The notes under the pieces: model-generated
Told to the model about the DNA's origin: nothing
Seen by the model: the letters and a program-made list of their open reading frames with translations, nothing else
The model's database searches: none
Translations under genes and position numbers: made by a program
Part shown: positions 52,308 through 60,418 of the stretch, one piece after another
How the letters are laid out: the number at the start of each line of letters is the position of its first letter
Position numbering within the stretch: the first letter of the stretch is position 1
Source: Aldehydirespirator sp965221215
GTDB lineage: Bacteria; Actinomycetota; Acidimicrobiia; Acidimicrobiales; Aldehydirespiratoraceae
Direction: 5' to 3'
Length of the DNA stretch: 64,000 nt
Assembly (NCBI GenBank): GCA_965221215.1
Contig: OZ244872.1
Span: forward strand, 3,304,851 to 3,368,850

Positions 52308-53972
52308 ATGCGGGGCCGGTGGGGGAGGTTTCTCGTCTATGGGTTCGCAGTGGCTCTTGTGGTAGCGGGGTGCAGCGGAGAGCGCTCGTCAGGCTCCGGC
52401 CCCGCCATGTCAGGCGAGCCTGCCGACCCGGCCTCGACTGCCGCCCCGACCGCGGCGGACCTGTCGGCGTCGCCCGCCACCACATCCACATCGACCTCTG
52501 TAACCACCACCACGCAGACGGACACCACCGCGGCTCCAGACGATGGGCAGGCTCCGCCCACCACTGCGGCGCCGACGACGGATGGGATCGGCCCCGAAGA
52601 TCTGGAGCACCTCGCCTTGGAGATCGACGGGGAGGTCGTGCAGTTGCAGGGAGGTCGGGCCACGGTGTCGTACGGGGGCGCCTCGGCGACGGTGTTCACG
52701 CTCGGGGATCTCGTGGCGCTCGGCGACCTCGATGGCGACGGCGACACCGATCTGGCAGCCCACATCGTGGAACAGTCGCCCGGAACCGGCGTGTTCCACC
52801 TGATCGTGCCCGTGATCAACGACGCGGGCGCAGCGTCGGCGCAGCCGCCCATCGTGGTGGGCGACCGGGTGATGGTGGACGCCATCACCGTGCGCGACGG
52901 CCTCATCGAGGTGTCGCTGTTCGACCGGGCCGACGACGAACCCTTCACGGTTCTCTCCCGGCACACCACGCTGGAGATCGACCCGCTACATCCGGAGCCT
53001 CGGGCGAGGGTGATCGCGACGGCGCCCATCGAGCCCGGCCCGCCGCAGCCGGCGGTGAACATCCGCTTCGAGCCGGACACGGTCAGCGCCACCGAGTCCG
53101 GCACCATCGACTTCCGCCAGCGCCAGACCTACACCGTGTACGCCTCGCAGGGGCAGCCGTTCACCGCCAAGCTGCAAGCACCGCTGGGGGTGTGGCTCGA
53201 CGTCCGCCTCGACCACCTGGTTGTTACCCCGGCGCGGCGAACGCAGTTGGTGGACACGGAACTGCCGGCCACGGGACCGTGGCAGGTGACGGTGGTCTCC
53301 TCGCACTCGGGGTCGGCCGACTACGACCTCGCCGTCGAGGTGCTGCCGCTGGCCGCGCCCCCGCCCACAACCACCACCCAGCGGGTGCGGGTGCCCCGAC
53401 CGGTCACCCCCGACGACGACGGCGACGTGCTCTACCTGACCTTCGACGACGGCCCTCATCCCGAGTACACCCCGCAGATGCTCGACGTGCTGGCCCGTCA
53501 CGACGCCAGGGCCACGTTCTTCGTGGTGGGCTCGCTGGCGCAGGCCTATCCCGAGATCATCGAGCGCATCGCGGCCGAGGGCCACACCGTCGCCAACCAC
53601 ACCTGGATGCACGAGAACCTGGCCGGACTGTCTCAGGAGGCCTTCGACGAGACCATCAGCCGCACCCAGGATGTCCTGGGGGATCTCGCTGCGCCGTGCC
53701 TGCGCCCGCCCTACGGGGCCGTCGGTGCGTCCACCGTTGAGTGGGCCGCCACCCACGGACTGGCGCTGATGACCTGGGATGCCAGCCCCAGCGACTGGCT
53801 CGGCCCGTCGGCAGAGGAGATCGCCGACTACATCGTGCAGTGGGCCAGGCCCGGAGTGGTGCTGCTGATGCACGACGGCGGCGGCAACCGCTCCAGCACG
53901 GTGCAGGGCCTCGACATGGCTCTGGAGCGGCTGGCCGACCGGGGGCTGCGCTACGAGCCGGCCTGCCGCTGA
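52308..53972 (+). CDS. Polysaccharide deacetylase lipoprotein (NodB domain)
   Basis: A 554-residue exported enzyme. From ATG 52308 the signal MRGRWGRFLVYGFAVALVVAGC has a lipobox Cys. A Ser/Thr-rich linker follows, then a region with LGDLDGDGDTDLAAHIV (FG-GAP/calcium-loop-like), a beta region, and a C-terminal NodB domain: YLTFDDGPHPEYTPQ (FDDG metal site), NHTWMHENL, RPPYGA and MHDGGG. Likely deacetylates N-acetyl groups of wall glycan. The frame continues upstream through repeat copy E to an ATG (52119) that overlaps the methyltransferase stop, so a repeat-extended form is conceivable. Confidence 0.85.
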   Translation: MRGRWGRFLVYGFAVALVVAGCSGERSSGSGPAMSGEPADPASTAAPTAADLSASPATTSTSTSVTTTTQTDTTAAPDDGQAPPTTAAPTTDGIGPEDLEHLALEIDGEVVQLQGGRATVSYGGASATVFTLGDLVALGDLDGDGDTDLAAHIVEQSPGTGVFHLIVPVINDAGAASAQPPIVVGDRVMVDAITVRDGLIEVSLFDRADDEPFTVLSRHTTLEIDPLHPEPRARVIATAPIEPGPPQPAVNIRFEPDTVSATESGTIDFRQRQTYTVYASQGQPFTAKLQAPLGVWLDVRLDHLVVTPARRTQLVDTELPATGPWQVTVVSSHSGSADYDLAVEVLPLAAPPPTTTTQRVRVPRPVTPDDDGDVLYLTFDDGPHPEYTPQMLDVLARHDARATFFVVGSLAQAYPEIIERIAAEGHTVANHTWMHENLAGLSQEAFDETISRTQDVLGDLAAPCLRPPYGAVGASTVEWAATHGLALMTWDASPSDWLGPSAEEIADYIVQWARPGVVLLMHDGGGNRSSTVQGLDMALERLADRGLRYEPACR

Positions 53973-54051
53973 CCGGGCGCGCTGGGCCTGCCCGAACGCG
54001 GCAGACCGCCGAACTTCGGCGAGAGCGGGGGCGAGCGCTGACCGCTGAATC

Positions 54052-54180
54052 CGGCTAGGGTGCCGCCCGCCGACAGGCAGCGAAGCCGGTGTGAACCCGG
54101 CACTGTCCCGCAGCGGTGATGCTCGGCGGCTCCGGCCACCGAGACGAGTCCGATCGCCTGGCTGTCGGCATGACGGACCG
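54052..54180 (+). promoter_or_regulatory. Cobalamin (B12) riboswitch
   Basis: The conserved core GCCGGTGTGAACCCGGCACT-GTCCCGCAGCGGTGA is unmistakable. The closing helix GCCGACAG (54069-54076) pairs with CTGTCGGC (54162-54169), and GAGTCCGATCGCCTGG occupies the end of the aptamer. It precedes the btuFCD-cobO operon and should reduce its expression when adenosylcobalamin is abundant. Confidence 0.9.
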
Positions 54181-54214
54181 ACCCTCGAGGCAAGGGGAGG
54201 CTCGTGCGGTGGCA

Positions 54215-54251
54215 CTCCCGCTGCTCGGCCCCGAACTCGAGCAGAAGGGAG
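54215..54251 (+). promoter_or_regulatory. Shine-Dalgarno-sequestering hairpin (riboswitch expression platform)
   Basis: CTCCC-G-CTGCTCG pairs with CGAGCAG-AA-GGGAG. The GGGAG strand is the ribosome binding site of btuF, seven bases before its ATG, so the hairpin would block translation. This suggests a translational rather than transcriptional switch. Confidence 0.65.
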
Positions 54252-54257
54252 AACCAT

Positions 54258-55577
54258 ATGAACACCACCGCATCCCGGCGCGTCGCCCTGTGGGCTAGAG
54301 GCCGAGCGGATAGACCCGATCCCCTTGGGGTTCCCGCAGAGAGCGCAGCGAGGCCGTGGCCCGAGCGGCCCGTGAGCGCAGCGAACAAGAGCGGGAGTGA
54401 CACCGCCGCGCCGCGAGACGCGTGGGAGCAATTTGCGCTCGCCCTAAGACTCTGCCTGGCGCTGCTGGTCGCGGCGCTTTTGGCGGTCGCCTGTGGCGAC
54501 GACGAGTCCGCCGAGTCGGTCGAGCCGACCGCGACCGCAGGCTCGGCTGTCGAAGCCCCGGCGCCGAACGAGCAGCAGCCTGACGAAGTGGCCGCCACAT
54601 CCGACGGCGATGTGGCCGAAGATGTCAGCGAGCCAGAGCCGGCCGTAGAGGAGTCCGTCGACTCGTCGGCGACGCAGGAGACCGCCGCAGATGAGGAGTC
54701 TGGTGACGCGGCAGCCCAAGAGCCGGCCGCGGAGGAAGAGTCCGGCGACTCGACCCCAGAGCAGGAGCCCGCCGCGGCCGCGGAGAGCGAGGCTGGGCAC
54801 GGGTTCGAGCGGATCGTGTCGATCTCGCCCACTGCCACCGAGATGCTGTTCGCCATCGGCGCGGGCGACCGGGTGGTGGCCGTCGACCAGTTCTCGTACT
54901 ACCCCGCCGAGGCCCCGGTCACCGACCTCGACGGGTGGAACCCGAACATCGAGGCCATCGCCTCCTACGACCCCGACCTGGTGGTCATGCAGACCAGCAG
55001 CGATGTCGGCGCCAGCCTGGAGGCTCTCGGCATCGAAGTGTGGACCCACGACGCCCCGTTCGCCTTCGAGGACGTGTACGCCCAGCTTGAACAACTCGGG
55101 AAGGTCACCGGCCAGGCCGACGAGGCGGCCGAGGTGGTGGCCGGCATGCGGGCCGAGATCTCCGAGCTGATTGCGGCCGCGCCCGACGCTTCCGGGCTCA
55201 GCTACTACCACGAGCTCGACAACACCCTCTACACCGTCACCAGCAGCACGTTCGTCGGGCAGGTGTACAGCCTGTTCGGGCTCATCAACGTGGCCGATGC
55301 CGCCGACGCCGACGGCAGCGCCTGGGGCTATCCGCAGCTCAGCGACGAATACCTGGTGGACGCCGACCCGGATGTGATCTTCCTGGCCGACACCCTGTGC
55401 TGCGGCCAGAACGCCCAGACGGTGGCGGAGCGTCCCGGCTGGGACCAGCTCACCGCGGTGCAGGACGGCAGGATCGTGGAACTAAACGACGACATCGTGT
55501 CGCGCTGGGGTCCCCGCCTGGTGGACTTCATCGCGGCCATCTCCGATGTGCTGGTGTCGATCGGGGCGGCGAGCTAA
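54258..55577 (+). CDS. btuF: Vitamin B12 ABC transporter, substrate-binding lipoprotein BtuF
   Basis: A 439-residue periplasmic-binding-fold lipoprotein. The binding domain begins GFERIVSISPTATEMLFAIGAGDRVVAVDQFSYYPAEAP and has LSDEYLVDADPDVIFLAD, typical of BtuF/FecB-like proteins. The signal helix ALRLCLALLVAALLAVAC (Cys79) lies after an abnormal 60-residue leader, because repeat copy F interrupts the n-region after MNTTASRRVALWA. An in-frame GTG inside the repeat (54372) gives a shorter leader. An acidic Glu/Ala linker follows the Cys. Controlled by the upstream B12 riboswitch. Confidence 0.9.
   Translation: MNTTASRRVALWARGRADRPDPLGVPAESAARPWPERPVSAANKSGSDTAAPRDAWEQFALALRLCLALLVAALLAVACGDDESAESVEPTATAGSAVEAPAPNEQQPDEVAATSDGDVAEDVSEPEPAVEESVDSSATQETAADEESGDAAAQEPAAEEESGDSTPEQEPAAAAESEAGHGFERIVSISPTATEMLFAIGAGDRVVAVDQFSYYPAEAPVTDLDGWNPNIEAIASYDPDLVVMQTSSDVGASLEALGIEVWTHDAPFAFEDVYAQLEQLGKVTGQADEAAEVVAGMRAEISELIAAAPDASGLSYYHELDNTLYTVTSSTFVGQVYSLFGLINVADAADADGSAWGYPQLSDEYLVDADPDVIFLADTLCCGQNAQTVAERPGWDQLTAVQDGRIVELNDDIVSRWGPRLVDFIAAISDVLVSIGAAS
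54297..54397 (+). repeat. Dispersed repeat, copy F, inserted in btuF
   Basis: Starts AGAGGCCGAGCGGATAG, has a diverged middle with CCCCTTGGGG, and ends in the same 49 bp as copy E (GCGAGGCCGTGGCCCGAGCG to AACAAGAGCGGGA). It lies within the first 50 codons of btuF without breaking the frame. Confidence 0.85.
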
Positions 55578-55645
55578 TGCGCCCGCTCCACCGTTGGCAC
55601 TCGGGCGAGCGTCGGCGAGCAGAGCACCGCAGGCTGGGGCACTGA
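55577..55645 (+). CDS. Micro-ORF between btuF and btuC
   Basis: Twenty-two codons, MRPLHRWHSGERRRAEHRRLGH. The ATG shares a base with the btuF stop (TAATG), and its TGA ends one base before the btuC GTG. It would let ribosomes run from btuF to btuC. No repeat relation was seen. Confidence 0.3.
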   Translation: MRPLHRWHSGERRRAEHRRLGH

Positions 55646-55646
55646 C

Positions 55647-56705
55647 GTGACGGACCCGCAGCCGGCGGCTGGGCTGCGGGCCTCCGGCCTGCGACCGGGT
55701 CCGCTGGCCGCCGGTTTGGCCGCGGTCGTGGTGGCGGTGACCGCCGGTCTGACCATCGGCCCGGTGGACATCGCAGCCCATCGAGTGGCGCTGGAGTTGC
55801 TCGACGGCCTGCCGGGAGTGACGGTTGACTCCGGCCTGAGCGACGCCCACTCTGCCATCGTGGAGCAGATCCGGCTGCCCCGAGTAACTCTCGGCCTGCT
55901 GGTGGGGGCCACCCTGTCGGTGAGCGGCGCCGCCTACCAGGGCGCCTTTCGCAACCCGCTGGCCGATCCATACCTCCTCGGGATAGCGGCCGGCGCCGGG
56001 CTCGGGGCCACCATCGCCATCACCAGCAACCTCGGCGACGGCGCCGGGATGCTCGACCCGGTGCCGCTGGCCGCCTTCGCCGGCGCACTGGTGTCGGTGA
56101 CGGTGTCGTATGCGGCCGGCCATCTGGGGGGCCGCTCGGTGGCGTCGCTGATCCTGGCCGGCATCGCGGTGGCCAGCTTCCTCACCGCCTGCCAGACCTA
56201 CGTGTTGCAGGCCAACAGCGACGCGTTCCGCCAGATCTTCGCCTGGATCCTGGGCCGCATCGCCACCTCGGGATGGTCGGAGCCGGCGCTGATGCTGCCC
56301 TACTTCGCGGTGACCGCGGCGGTGGTGCTGCGCTACCGCCGAGCGCTCGACGTGCTGGCCGTCGGCGACGAGGAGGCCGCCGCGCTCGGACTCGATCCTC
56401 GCCGGGTGCGCATGATCGTGGTGCTGGCCGCGTCGCTGGGGGCGGCGGCCGCAGTGTCGGTGAGCGGGCTGATCGGCTTCGTGGGCATCATTGTGCCCCA
56501 CGCCGTGCGACTTGCGTTCGGTGCCAGCAACCGGGCCGTGCTGCCGCTGTCGATCCTGTTCGGCGGCGCGTTCATGGTGCTGGCCGACCTGGCCGCCCGC
56601 ACCGCGCTGGCCCCCGCCGAGCTGCCTATCGGCGTGGTGACCGCCTTTCTTGGCGCCCCCTTCTTCGTATTGGTGCTGCGGACCAGCCGCCGGGAGATCT
56701 GGTGA
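55647..56705 (+). CDS. btuC: Vitamin B12 ABC transporter permease BtuC
   Basis: FecCD-family permease of 352 residues with about ten helices. Signatures: IRLPRVTLGLLVGATLSVSGAAYQGAFRNPLADPYLLGIAAGAGLGA near the start and VSVSGLIGFVGIIVPHAVRLAFGASNRAVLPLSILFGGAFMVLADLAAR near the end. GTG 55647 is the start. The stop overlaps the btuD GTG by GTGA. Confidence 0.92.
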   Translation: MTDPQPAAGLRASGLRPGPLAAGLAAVVVAVTAGLTIGPVDIAAHRVALELLDGLPGVTVDSGLSDAHSAIVEQIRLPRVTLGLLVGATLSVSGAAYQGAFRNPLADPYLLGIAAGAGLGATIAITSNLGDGAGMLDPVPLAAFAGALVSVTVSYAAGHLGGRSVASLILAGIAVASFLTACQTYVLQANSDAFRQIFAWILGRIATSGWSEPALMLPYFAVTAAVVLRYRRALDVLAVGDEEAAALGLDPRRVRMIVVLAASLGAAAAVSVSGLIGFVGIIVPHAVRLAFGASNRAVLPLSILFGGAFMVLADLAARTALAPAELPIGVVTAFLGAPFFVLVLRTSRREIW

Positions 56706-57583
56706 AGACCGCCGCCGCCAATCACACCGCGGATCCGACGCACACTGTGAGCGTGCGGACGCTCGGCGTGACCCTCGACGGCGCCCGGGTGCTGCGCGGC
56801 GTCGACCTGGCCGCCTCGGCGGGGGAGTGGGTGAACATCATCGGCCCCAACGGCGCAGGCAAGACCACCCTGCTACGGGCCCTGCTCGGCCTGGTGCCCT
56901 TCGACGGCGAGATCGTGATCGACGGGCTCAGAGGCCGAGCGGATGGGCATCGAGCCGGCGCGGGATCGGCAAGGCGCCGAGCCGCTCGGGCCCGCAAGCT
57001 CGCCTACGTGCCGCAGACGCCGGTAATCCCTCCGGGGATGCTGGTCGCCGACTATGTGCTGCTGGGGCGCACCCCGCACCGGGGCGTGTTCGCGGCCGAG
57101 ACGGCCCACGACCGCAGCATCGTGGCGGAGATCCTCGCCCGCCTCGACCTCGGCGGTTTCGGCGAGCGCACCGTGCAGTCGCTCTCCGGCGGTGAGCGCC
57201 AGCGGGCGGTGATGGCCCGGGCATTGGCCCAGCAGGCCGATGTGCTGCTCCTCGACGAGCCCACCACCGCGCTCGACCTCGGCCATCAACAGGACGTGCT
57301 GGAACTGGTGGACGCGCTGCGCCGCGAGCGCAGCCTCACCGTCATCGCCACCCTGCACGACCTGACGCTGGCCGCCCGCTACGGCGACCGCATCGCCATA
57401 CTGGCGCAGGGGCGTGTGGCTGAGACTGGGCCGCCCGCCGAGGTGCTCACCGTGGCGAACATCGCCGAGCACTTCGGTGCCTCCGTGCGCATCGTCGACG
57501 ACCCCGAGGGCCCGGTGATAGTTCCCACCACCAACGGCGGCCGTTCGCAGCCGCCCACCGCTCAGAATGGAGATGAGCCATGA
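56702..57583 (+). CDS. btuD: Vitamin B12 ABC transporter ATPase BtuD, with internal insertion
   Basis: A 293-residue ABC ATPase: IIGPNGAGKTTLLRALLGLV (Walker A), KLAYVPQ (Q-loop), VQSLSGGERQRAVMARAL (signature), VLLLDEPTTALDL (Walker B) and ATLHD (H-loop). Between IVIDG and KLAYVPQ the usual segment of about 16 residues is lengthened by roughly nine residues, RGRADGHRAGAGS..., which starts with the dispersed-repeat anchor. The frame is preserved, so it should remain functional. Overlaps btuC and cobO. Confidence 0.92.
   Translation: MKTAAANHTADPTHTVSVRTLGVTLDGARVLRGVDLAASAGEWVNIIGPNGAGKTTLLRALLGLVPFDGEIVIDGLRGRADGHRAGAGSARRRAARARKLAYVPQTPVIPPGMLVADYVLLGRTPHRGVFAAETAHDRSIVAEILARLDLGGFGERTVQSLSGGERQRAVMARALAQQADVLLLDEPTTALDLGHQQDVLELVDALRRERSLTVIATLHDLTLAARYGDRIAILAQGRVAETGPPAEVLTVANIAEHFGASVRIVDDPEGPVIVPTTNGGRSQPPTAQNGDEP
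56930..56948 (+). repeat. Dispersed repeat, 5' fragment inside btuD (copy G)
   Basis: AGAGGCCGAGCGGATGGGC matches the first 19 positions of the element (as in E and F). After that similarity fades. It lies at the site of the extra residues in BtuD. Confidence 0.5.
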
Positions 57584-58152
57584 CCGGCACCGACTCCCCG
57601 CCCACCGCCGATCCCCGCCCCGGCGGGATGCGCGCCGCCCGAAGCCTGGTGGTGGTCAACACCGGCGACGGCAAGGGCAAGTCCTCGGCCGCGTTCGGCA
57701 CGGCCGTGCGGGCCAGGGCCCGGGGCTGGCCGGTGGCGGTGGTGCAGTTCCTCAAGTCCGACGACTGGGTGACCGGCGAGCAGTTGATGGCCGAGCCGCT
57801 GGGCATCGACTTCTGGTCGCTGGGTGAGGGCTTCACCTGGGACAGCGACGACCTGACCCGCGATGAGGCCGAGGCCCAACAGGCGTGGCGGCACGGCAAG
57901 GCGGTGGTGGAGGCCGGCCAGCACCGGCTGGTGGTGTTCGACGAGATCACCTATCCGCTGAACTGGAGCTGGATCGACGCCGCCGAGGTGGAGGCCACGT
58001 TCCGCAATCGCCCCGAGCGGGTGTCGCTGGTGCTGACCGGCCGGGACGCGCCGGACTGGATGATCGATCTGGCCGACACCGCCACCGAGATGGTCAAGAC
58101 CAAGCACGCCTACGACGCCGGGATCCTGGCCAAGAAGGGCATCGACTACTGA
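57580..58152 (+). CDS. cobO: Cob(I)yrinic acid a,c-diamide adenosyltransferase
   Basis: Adds the adenosyl group to cobalt, making adenosylcobalamin. The 190-residue CobO/BtuR protein has the P-loop VVVNTGDGKGKSSAAFGTAVRA, VVQFLK, VVFDEITYPLNWSWID and VLTGRDAPDWMIDLADTATEM. ATG 57580 overlaps the btuD stop (ATGA), so uptake and activation of B12 are under one riboswitch. Confidence 0.95.
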   Translation: MTGTDSPPTADPRPGGMRAARSLVVVNTGDGKGKSSAAFGTAVRARARGWPVAVVQFLKSDDWVTGEQLMAEPLGIDFWSLGEGFTWDSDDLTRDEAEAQQAWRHGKAVVEAGQHRLVVFDEITYPLNWSWIDAAEVEATFRNRPERVSLVLTGRDAPDWMIDLADTATEMVKTKHAYDAGILAKKGIDY

Positions 58153-58279
58153 TCGGCTACTGATGCGGCGCGGCGGCCGCAGGCGGTGTCCCGAGGTGCG
58201 CTCCGCGCAGGTCAGTCAGCTCGTACCGGGAGTCCGTTAGTCTCGCCCCTCACGGCTCGACACACCGAGGAGGCAGCCA

Positions 58280-59062
58280 ATGCGGAGCCATGAGATCGAC
58301 TATCAGATATACGGCGACGACCTTCAGTTCGTGGAGATCGAACTGGATCCGGGCGAGGTCGTGATCGCCGAGGCCGGGGCCATGATGTACATGGAGCAGG
58401 GCATCACCTTCGAGGCCAAGATGGGCGACGGCTCCGAACCCGACCAGGGCACCTGGGGCAAGCTCAAGTCGGCGGCCAAGCGGGGCATCACCGGTGAGGG
58501 CATATTCATGACCCACTTCACCAACAGCGCCCCCCAGGGCAAGCAGCGGGTGGCCATGGCCGCCCCCTACCCCGGCAAGATCCTGCCCATCAACCTGGCC
58601 GCCGCGGGCGGGAACCTGCTGGCCCAGAAGGACGCCTTCCTGTGCGCGGCGTCGGGCACCAAGCTCGACATCGCCTTCAACCGCAAGCTGGGCACCGGGC
58701 TGTTCGGCGGTGAGGGCTTCATCCTGCAGTCCATCTCGGGTGACGGCCTGGCCTTCATGCATGCGGGCGGCACCATCGTCGAGAAGCAGCTCCAGGGCGA
58801 GACGCTGCGCATCGACACCGGCTGCGTCGTCGCCTTCCAGCCCCAGATCCAGTACTCGATCGAGCGGGCCGGCAACCTGAAGTCGATGGTGTTCGGCGGC
58901 GAGGGCATGTTCCTGGCCACCCTCACCGGCGTGGGCCGGGTGTGGCTGCAGTCGCTGCCGTTCAACCGGCTGGCCGACCGGGTGATCGCCAACCTGAAGC
59001 CGGGCGGGTCTCAGGGCGAGGGCTCGGTGATCGGCGGCCTGTCCAACATCTTCGAGCGCTAG
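58280..59062 (+). CDS. AIM24-family protein
   Basis: A 260-residue beta-helical protein of the TIGR00266/AIM24 family: IDYQIYGDDLQFVEIELDPGEVVIAEAGAMMYMEQGITFEAKMGDG, ITGEGIFMTHFTN, QKDAFLCAASGTKLDIAFNRKLGTGLFGGEGFILQSISGDGLAFMHAGGTIVEKQL. In yeast AIM24 affects mitochondrial membranes; the bacterial role is unknown. ATG 58280 follows GAGGAGGCAGCCA. Confidence 0.9.
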   Translation: MRSHEIDYQIYGDDLQFVEIELDPGEVVIAEAGAMMYMEQGITFEAKMGDGSEPDQGTWGKLKSAAKRGITGEGIFMTHFTNSAPQGKQRVAMAAPYPGKILPINLAAAGGNLLAQKDAFLCAASGTKLDIAFNRKLGTGLFGGEGFILQSISGDGLAFMHAGGTIVEKQLQGETLRIDTGCVVAFQPQIQYSIERAGNLKSMVFGGEGMFLATLTGVGRVWLQSLPFNRLADRVIANLKPGGSQGEGSVIGGLSNIFER

Positions 59063-59072
59063 CGGGCCAGCA

Positions 59073-59172
59073 CTCCGTCTAGACCGGCGATCAGGCCCCA
59101 GAGTGTAGTGATGTTCGCCGCCTCGACCGGGTAGCCCGGCAACTCTCCGTCCCTGACGGGTGATCAGGCCCC
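59073..59172. repeat. Imperfect direct repeat between AIM24 and quinone reductase genes
   Basis: CTCCGTC..GACCGGCGATCAGGCCCC (59073-59099) recurs with few changes at 59145-59172. The spacer between these convergent genes holds no gene. Confidence 0.5.
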
Positions 59173-59200
59173 GCGGGTTCTGTCGCCCGTTCGCTCGCTG

Positions 59201-60178
59201 TCATGGGATCAGCAGGATCTTGCCTGCGATGCTGCGACCCTGAATGAGCCGGTGAGCCTCCGCCGCCTCCGCCAGCGGCAGGCGGGCGCCGATCCGCACC
59301 TCCAGGTCTCCTGAGGAGATCCAGCCGAACACCTCCGCGGCCCGGGCGTCTAGCGCGTCGCGGGTGGCGATGAAGTCCCACAGCTTGGGTCGGGTCAGCC
59401 ATAGCGACTTGCCCATCAGGTGCAGCGGCGCCTTGGGCTCGACTGCCCCCGAGGCGTTGCCGAAGGTCACCATCGACCCCTGCAGGCGCAGCAGGGCCAG
59501 GCTGTCGTCGTAGACGGCCGCGCCCACGCCGTCATACACCACATCGATGGCCTCGGGGCCGACCGCGGCTTCCACGGTGGCCACCAGATCGCTGGTCGAG
59601 TAGTTGACCACATGGTCGGCGCCGGCGGCTCGGGCCAGCTCCGCCTTGGCATCGGAGCCCACGGTGGCCACCACGGCAGCCCCCCGCAGCTTGGCCATCT
59701 GCACGATCAGGCGCCCGGTGCCGCCCGCACCGGCATGGACCAGGCAGCGGTCGCCGGGGCCTATTCGGGGGCAGTCGGTGACGAGGTAGTGGGCGGTGAG
59801 CCCCTGCACGCCGATGGAGGCGGCCGTTTCGAGGTCGATGTCGTCGGGCACCTTGAACGCCACCGCGGCGTTGACCGCGGCCCGCTCGGCGTAGGAGCCG
59901 GGCGATCCGGCCCAGGCCACCCGGTCGCCGGGGGCGAAGCCGTCAACTCCGGCGCCCACCTCCAGCACGGTGCCGGCGCCCTCCTGGCCCAGCACCAGCG
60001 GCAGCGCCATGTCGTAGAGGCCGGAGCGGTGGTAGGTGTCGATGAAGTTGACTCCGGCCGCGGCCACCGCCACCGTCATCTCGCCGTCGCTGGCCACCGG
60101 GTCGGGCCGCTGGACGAGCCGCATCACCTCCGGCCCGCCGGTCTCGGCGATCTCGACTGCCGCGCTCGTCTCCGTCAT
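59201..60178 (-). CDS. NADPH:quinone oxidoreductase (MDR superfamily)
   Basis: A 325-residue zinc-free medium-chain reductase: VAAAGVNFIDTYHRSGLYDMALPLVLGQEGAGTVLEVGAGVDGFAPGDRVAWAG, the nucleotide loop LVHAGAGGTGRLIVQMAKLRGAAVVATVGSDAKAELARAAGADHVVNYS, and DVVYDGVGAAVYDDSLALLRLQGSMVTFGNASG. The pattern matches Qor, reducing quinones with NADPH. Monocistronic, convergent with the AIM24 gene. Confidence 0.88.
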   Translation of the reverse strand: MTETSAAVEIAETGGPEVMRLVQRPDPVASDGEMTVAVAAAGVNFIDTYHRSGLYDMALPLVLGQEGAGTVLEVGAGVDGFAPGDRVAWAGSPGSYAERAAVNAAVAFKVPDDIDLETAASIGVQGLTAHYLVTDCPRIGPGDRCLVHAGAGGTGRLIVQMAKLRGAAVVATVGSDAKAELARAAGADHVVNYSTSDLVATVEAAVGPEAIDVVYDGVGAAVYDDSLALLRLQGSMVTFGNASGAVEPKAPLHLMGKSLWLTRPKLWDFIATRDALDARAAEVFGWISSGDLEVRIGARLPLAEAAEAHRLIQGRSIAGKILLIP

Positions 60179-60418
60179 GTCGCATTGCCTCCTGCATCGG
60201 GTGCGCCCCGAGGCTAGGCCCGCGGTCCCCCGGAGGGTCGGTTCGTCCTGCGCTGAGTCGAGGCACCTCGGATCTCGGGATGTATCGCCGGACTGATAGC
60301 ACCGGGGTGCCCATCACGTAGACGGCGCTCTGCTCCCGGTCGCTGTCATTTGGGCGAATTGGCTCCGCTTCGCGGCGGGTAGCGTGCGCACGCGGCTGGC
60401 TTACGGGAGGCTGACAGG

